This document shows, piece after piece, positions 62,700-64,000 of a DNA stretch of 64,000 bases (positions within the stretch are counted from its first letter, which is position 1; each line of letters opens with the position of its first letter). The translations under genes were made by a program, and so were the position numbers. The notes under the pieces are model-generated. The model saw nothing but the letters and a program-made list of their open reading frames with translations, was not told where the DNA came from and ran no database searches. This DNA comes from Amphiduros pacificus (Eukaryota; Annelida; Polychaeta; Phyllodocida; Hesionidae): positions 21,519,766-21,583,765 of the forward strand of contig OX439010.1 of NCBI GenBank assembly GCA_949316495.1. Reading direction: 5' to 3'.

Positions 62700-63421
62700 C
62701 TGGAACAGAAGAAAATATTGATATCATGCATGAAGTTAATACTTCTTAGCTTAGAACTGCTACTGGCCACTGTGTCATATATAAATAAAACTATTATTAC
62801 CAAATCCAGTGTGAAATATGACATACAAACTTTATATTCATAAATTTATATGTATATATGTATATATGTGTGTATGTGTGTGTGTTGACTGGGATAACAA
62901 ATTACTATTAGAAATGGCTGATAATTCAGGTAAAATGTGCTGTTATCTCAATCTTTAATACCGGTAGGTCATTATTTACGGTAGACTGAGGTATAATGAC
63001 ATAATCTTCTGATGATGCAATGTCCAATTAAATATATCTATGCCTATCACAGAGAAACTGCAAATATATTCTGCTTGGTTTTCAAAAAACATTCAACACC
63101 TTGCAAAGACCTTTTAATGTATTTTGCTATTTTGATTTCAAATAGTTCTCTGTTTATCATGTTCATAAGAGGAAATATTTTCACCATCTCTGGTTTTGCA
63201 AATAATCCAGTCCATCTTACATTTATATACTGGTTCATTCAATCTTATACATTTTCACGATCATATGACACTAATGGCAGAAAAGAAAAATATAAACCAG
63301 ACCTGTATAGCAATTAGTAATAATGATGGTAATGATAATAACCTGCTGGCTATGCTGATGCCTGCAATCATGGGGGTCCTGCTGGCCAGCACCGAGTAGG
63401 GTGAGGACAATGTTCACTCAC

Positions 63422-63433
63422 CACACTTATCAT
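63422..63433 (-). CDS. ETFA: tentative ETFA exon 1 (start of leader)
   Basis: ATG ATA AGT GTG followed by the strong donor GTGAGT gives phase 0, as exon 2 requires, and a leader [14 protein letters not shown]. An in-frame TAG lies upstream. It is very short; the true first exon could instead lie beyond 64000. Confidence 0.3.
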
Positions 63434-64000
63434 GTGACTAAACTATAATTATACCAGCCTCAGTCAGTATAAAATCAGACTGAAATCTACTCATTATGTG
63501 CACAACTCTTTTTGCTCGCGTTTGTTTTGCCTTTAGGGCTAGATGTTCGAGGTTTTGACTGATTATGCTGTAAGTCTATGGAGCATACCCCGATTATCGG
63601 TCCATGGCGGCCATGTTTTGGCTCAATAATTCTGCTTACACCGTCAGATGTCGCTTATGTTTGAGAACTGATTTGTGAGTGCGTGGTAGAGTAAGAAGAT
63701 TTTCGTTGGATTTTGCATTGGTATTTTGCAAACTTACGCGAGCTTGATTTTTTAAAAATCAACACTTGTTCTTCTTGCGATCGGAATTTCAGAAATGTTT
63801 CAACTATTTCCATAAGAGAATCTTGCTAAAGATATCAACATAAAATTCTGGAAACAACTTGCAAGATTGAAGATAGCATTGGAATTACATCATTTATTAT
63901 TAGCCCAAATTCTGACAAAGATCTACTCATAAAATGCAAAACTATTTTACGTTGTTTTGACTTAAAACTTATCTTTTTTTCTGTATATCTTCATATAAAA
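63434..64000. promoter_or_regulatory. ETFA upstream/promoter region with YY1-type site
   Basis: At 63602-63620 the sequence CCATGGCGGCCATGTTTTGG holds overlapping YY1-type words (CCATGTT, and GCCGCCATGG on the other strand), common just downstream of starts of TATA-less housekeeping genes. No coding exon was recognised to the right edge. Confidence 0.35.

Noticed and set aside
63601-63626. ATG GCC GCC ATG as ETFA start
   Set aside because: The frame stops after six codons and lacks a usable donor; it is better read as a YY1-type promoter word.

Overview
The window is animal nuclear DNA: AT-rich, gene-poor, with split genes whose introns have GT-AG ends. It is full of minisatellites and old retroposons. 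The organism is most likely a protostome, and a mollusc (perhaps a gastropod) is the best guess. The reasons are a homeobrain-type homeobox gene and a tRNA-derived SINE with a (CAAA)n tail that resembles molluscan V-SINE/RUDI-like elements. The species cannot be fixed from the sequence.

Two protein-coding genes are firmly supported, both on the minus strand. The first is a homeobrain (hbn) homeobox gene with coding exons at 32315-32081, 30893-30610 and 21457-20885. It predicts 363 aa with an octapeptide/eh1 motif, a Q50 paired-like homeodomain split by the classic 46/47 intron, and a C-terminal OAR motif. The second is ETFA, the mitochondrial electron transfer flavoprotein alpha subunit. Nine exons between 62699 and 59306 encode 321 aa, and there is a tentative leader exon at 63433-63422. 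The two genes have no evident functional link.

Layout. 1-8.8 kb: minisatellites of 10 bp and 22+10 bp, then non-coding DNA with a divergent pair of CTCF-like sites near 7.3-7.5 kb. 8.8-10.3 kb: nested inverted repeats and AT tracts. 10.9-12.7 kb: a 5'-truncated CR1/jockey-type LINE lying inside a SINE. 13-13.9 kb: an 11-bp minisatellite. 14.6-18 kb: several SINEs, a 43-bp match to hbn exon 3, and a ~980-bp tandem duplication carrying a SINE and a hAT-like MITE. 20.9-32.3 kb: hbn, whose 9.2-kb second intron holds a GC-richer regulatory-looking block (22.2-24.3 kb) and a 40/41-bp minisatellite. 32.3-46.5 kb: upstream landscape of hbn with regulatory-looking islands, a chain of three related 24/25-bp minisatellites, a 37-bp minisatellite with higher-order units, and a Tx1/L1-type LINE remnant split by a long (TA)n tract. 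46.5-49.1 kb: a 20-bp minisatellite in two alternating variants. 49-59 kb: mostly unassigned, with one full-length SINE and a CR1/L2-type LINE fossil. 59.3-63.5 kb: ETFA, with a promoter-like YY1-type site near 63.6 kb.

Most long open frames are minisatellites or (TA)n read through and are not genes. No rRNA gene, free-standing tRNA gene or CRISPR array was seen. No retrovirus, LTR element or Polinton was recognised.
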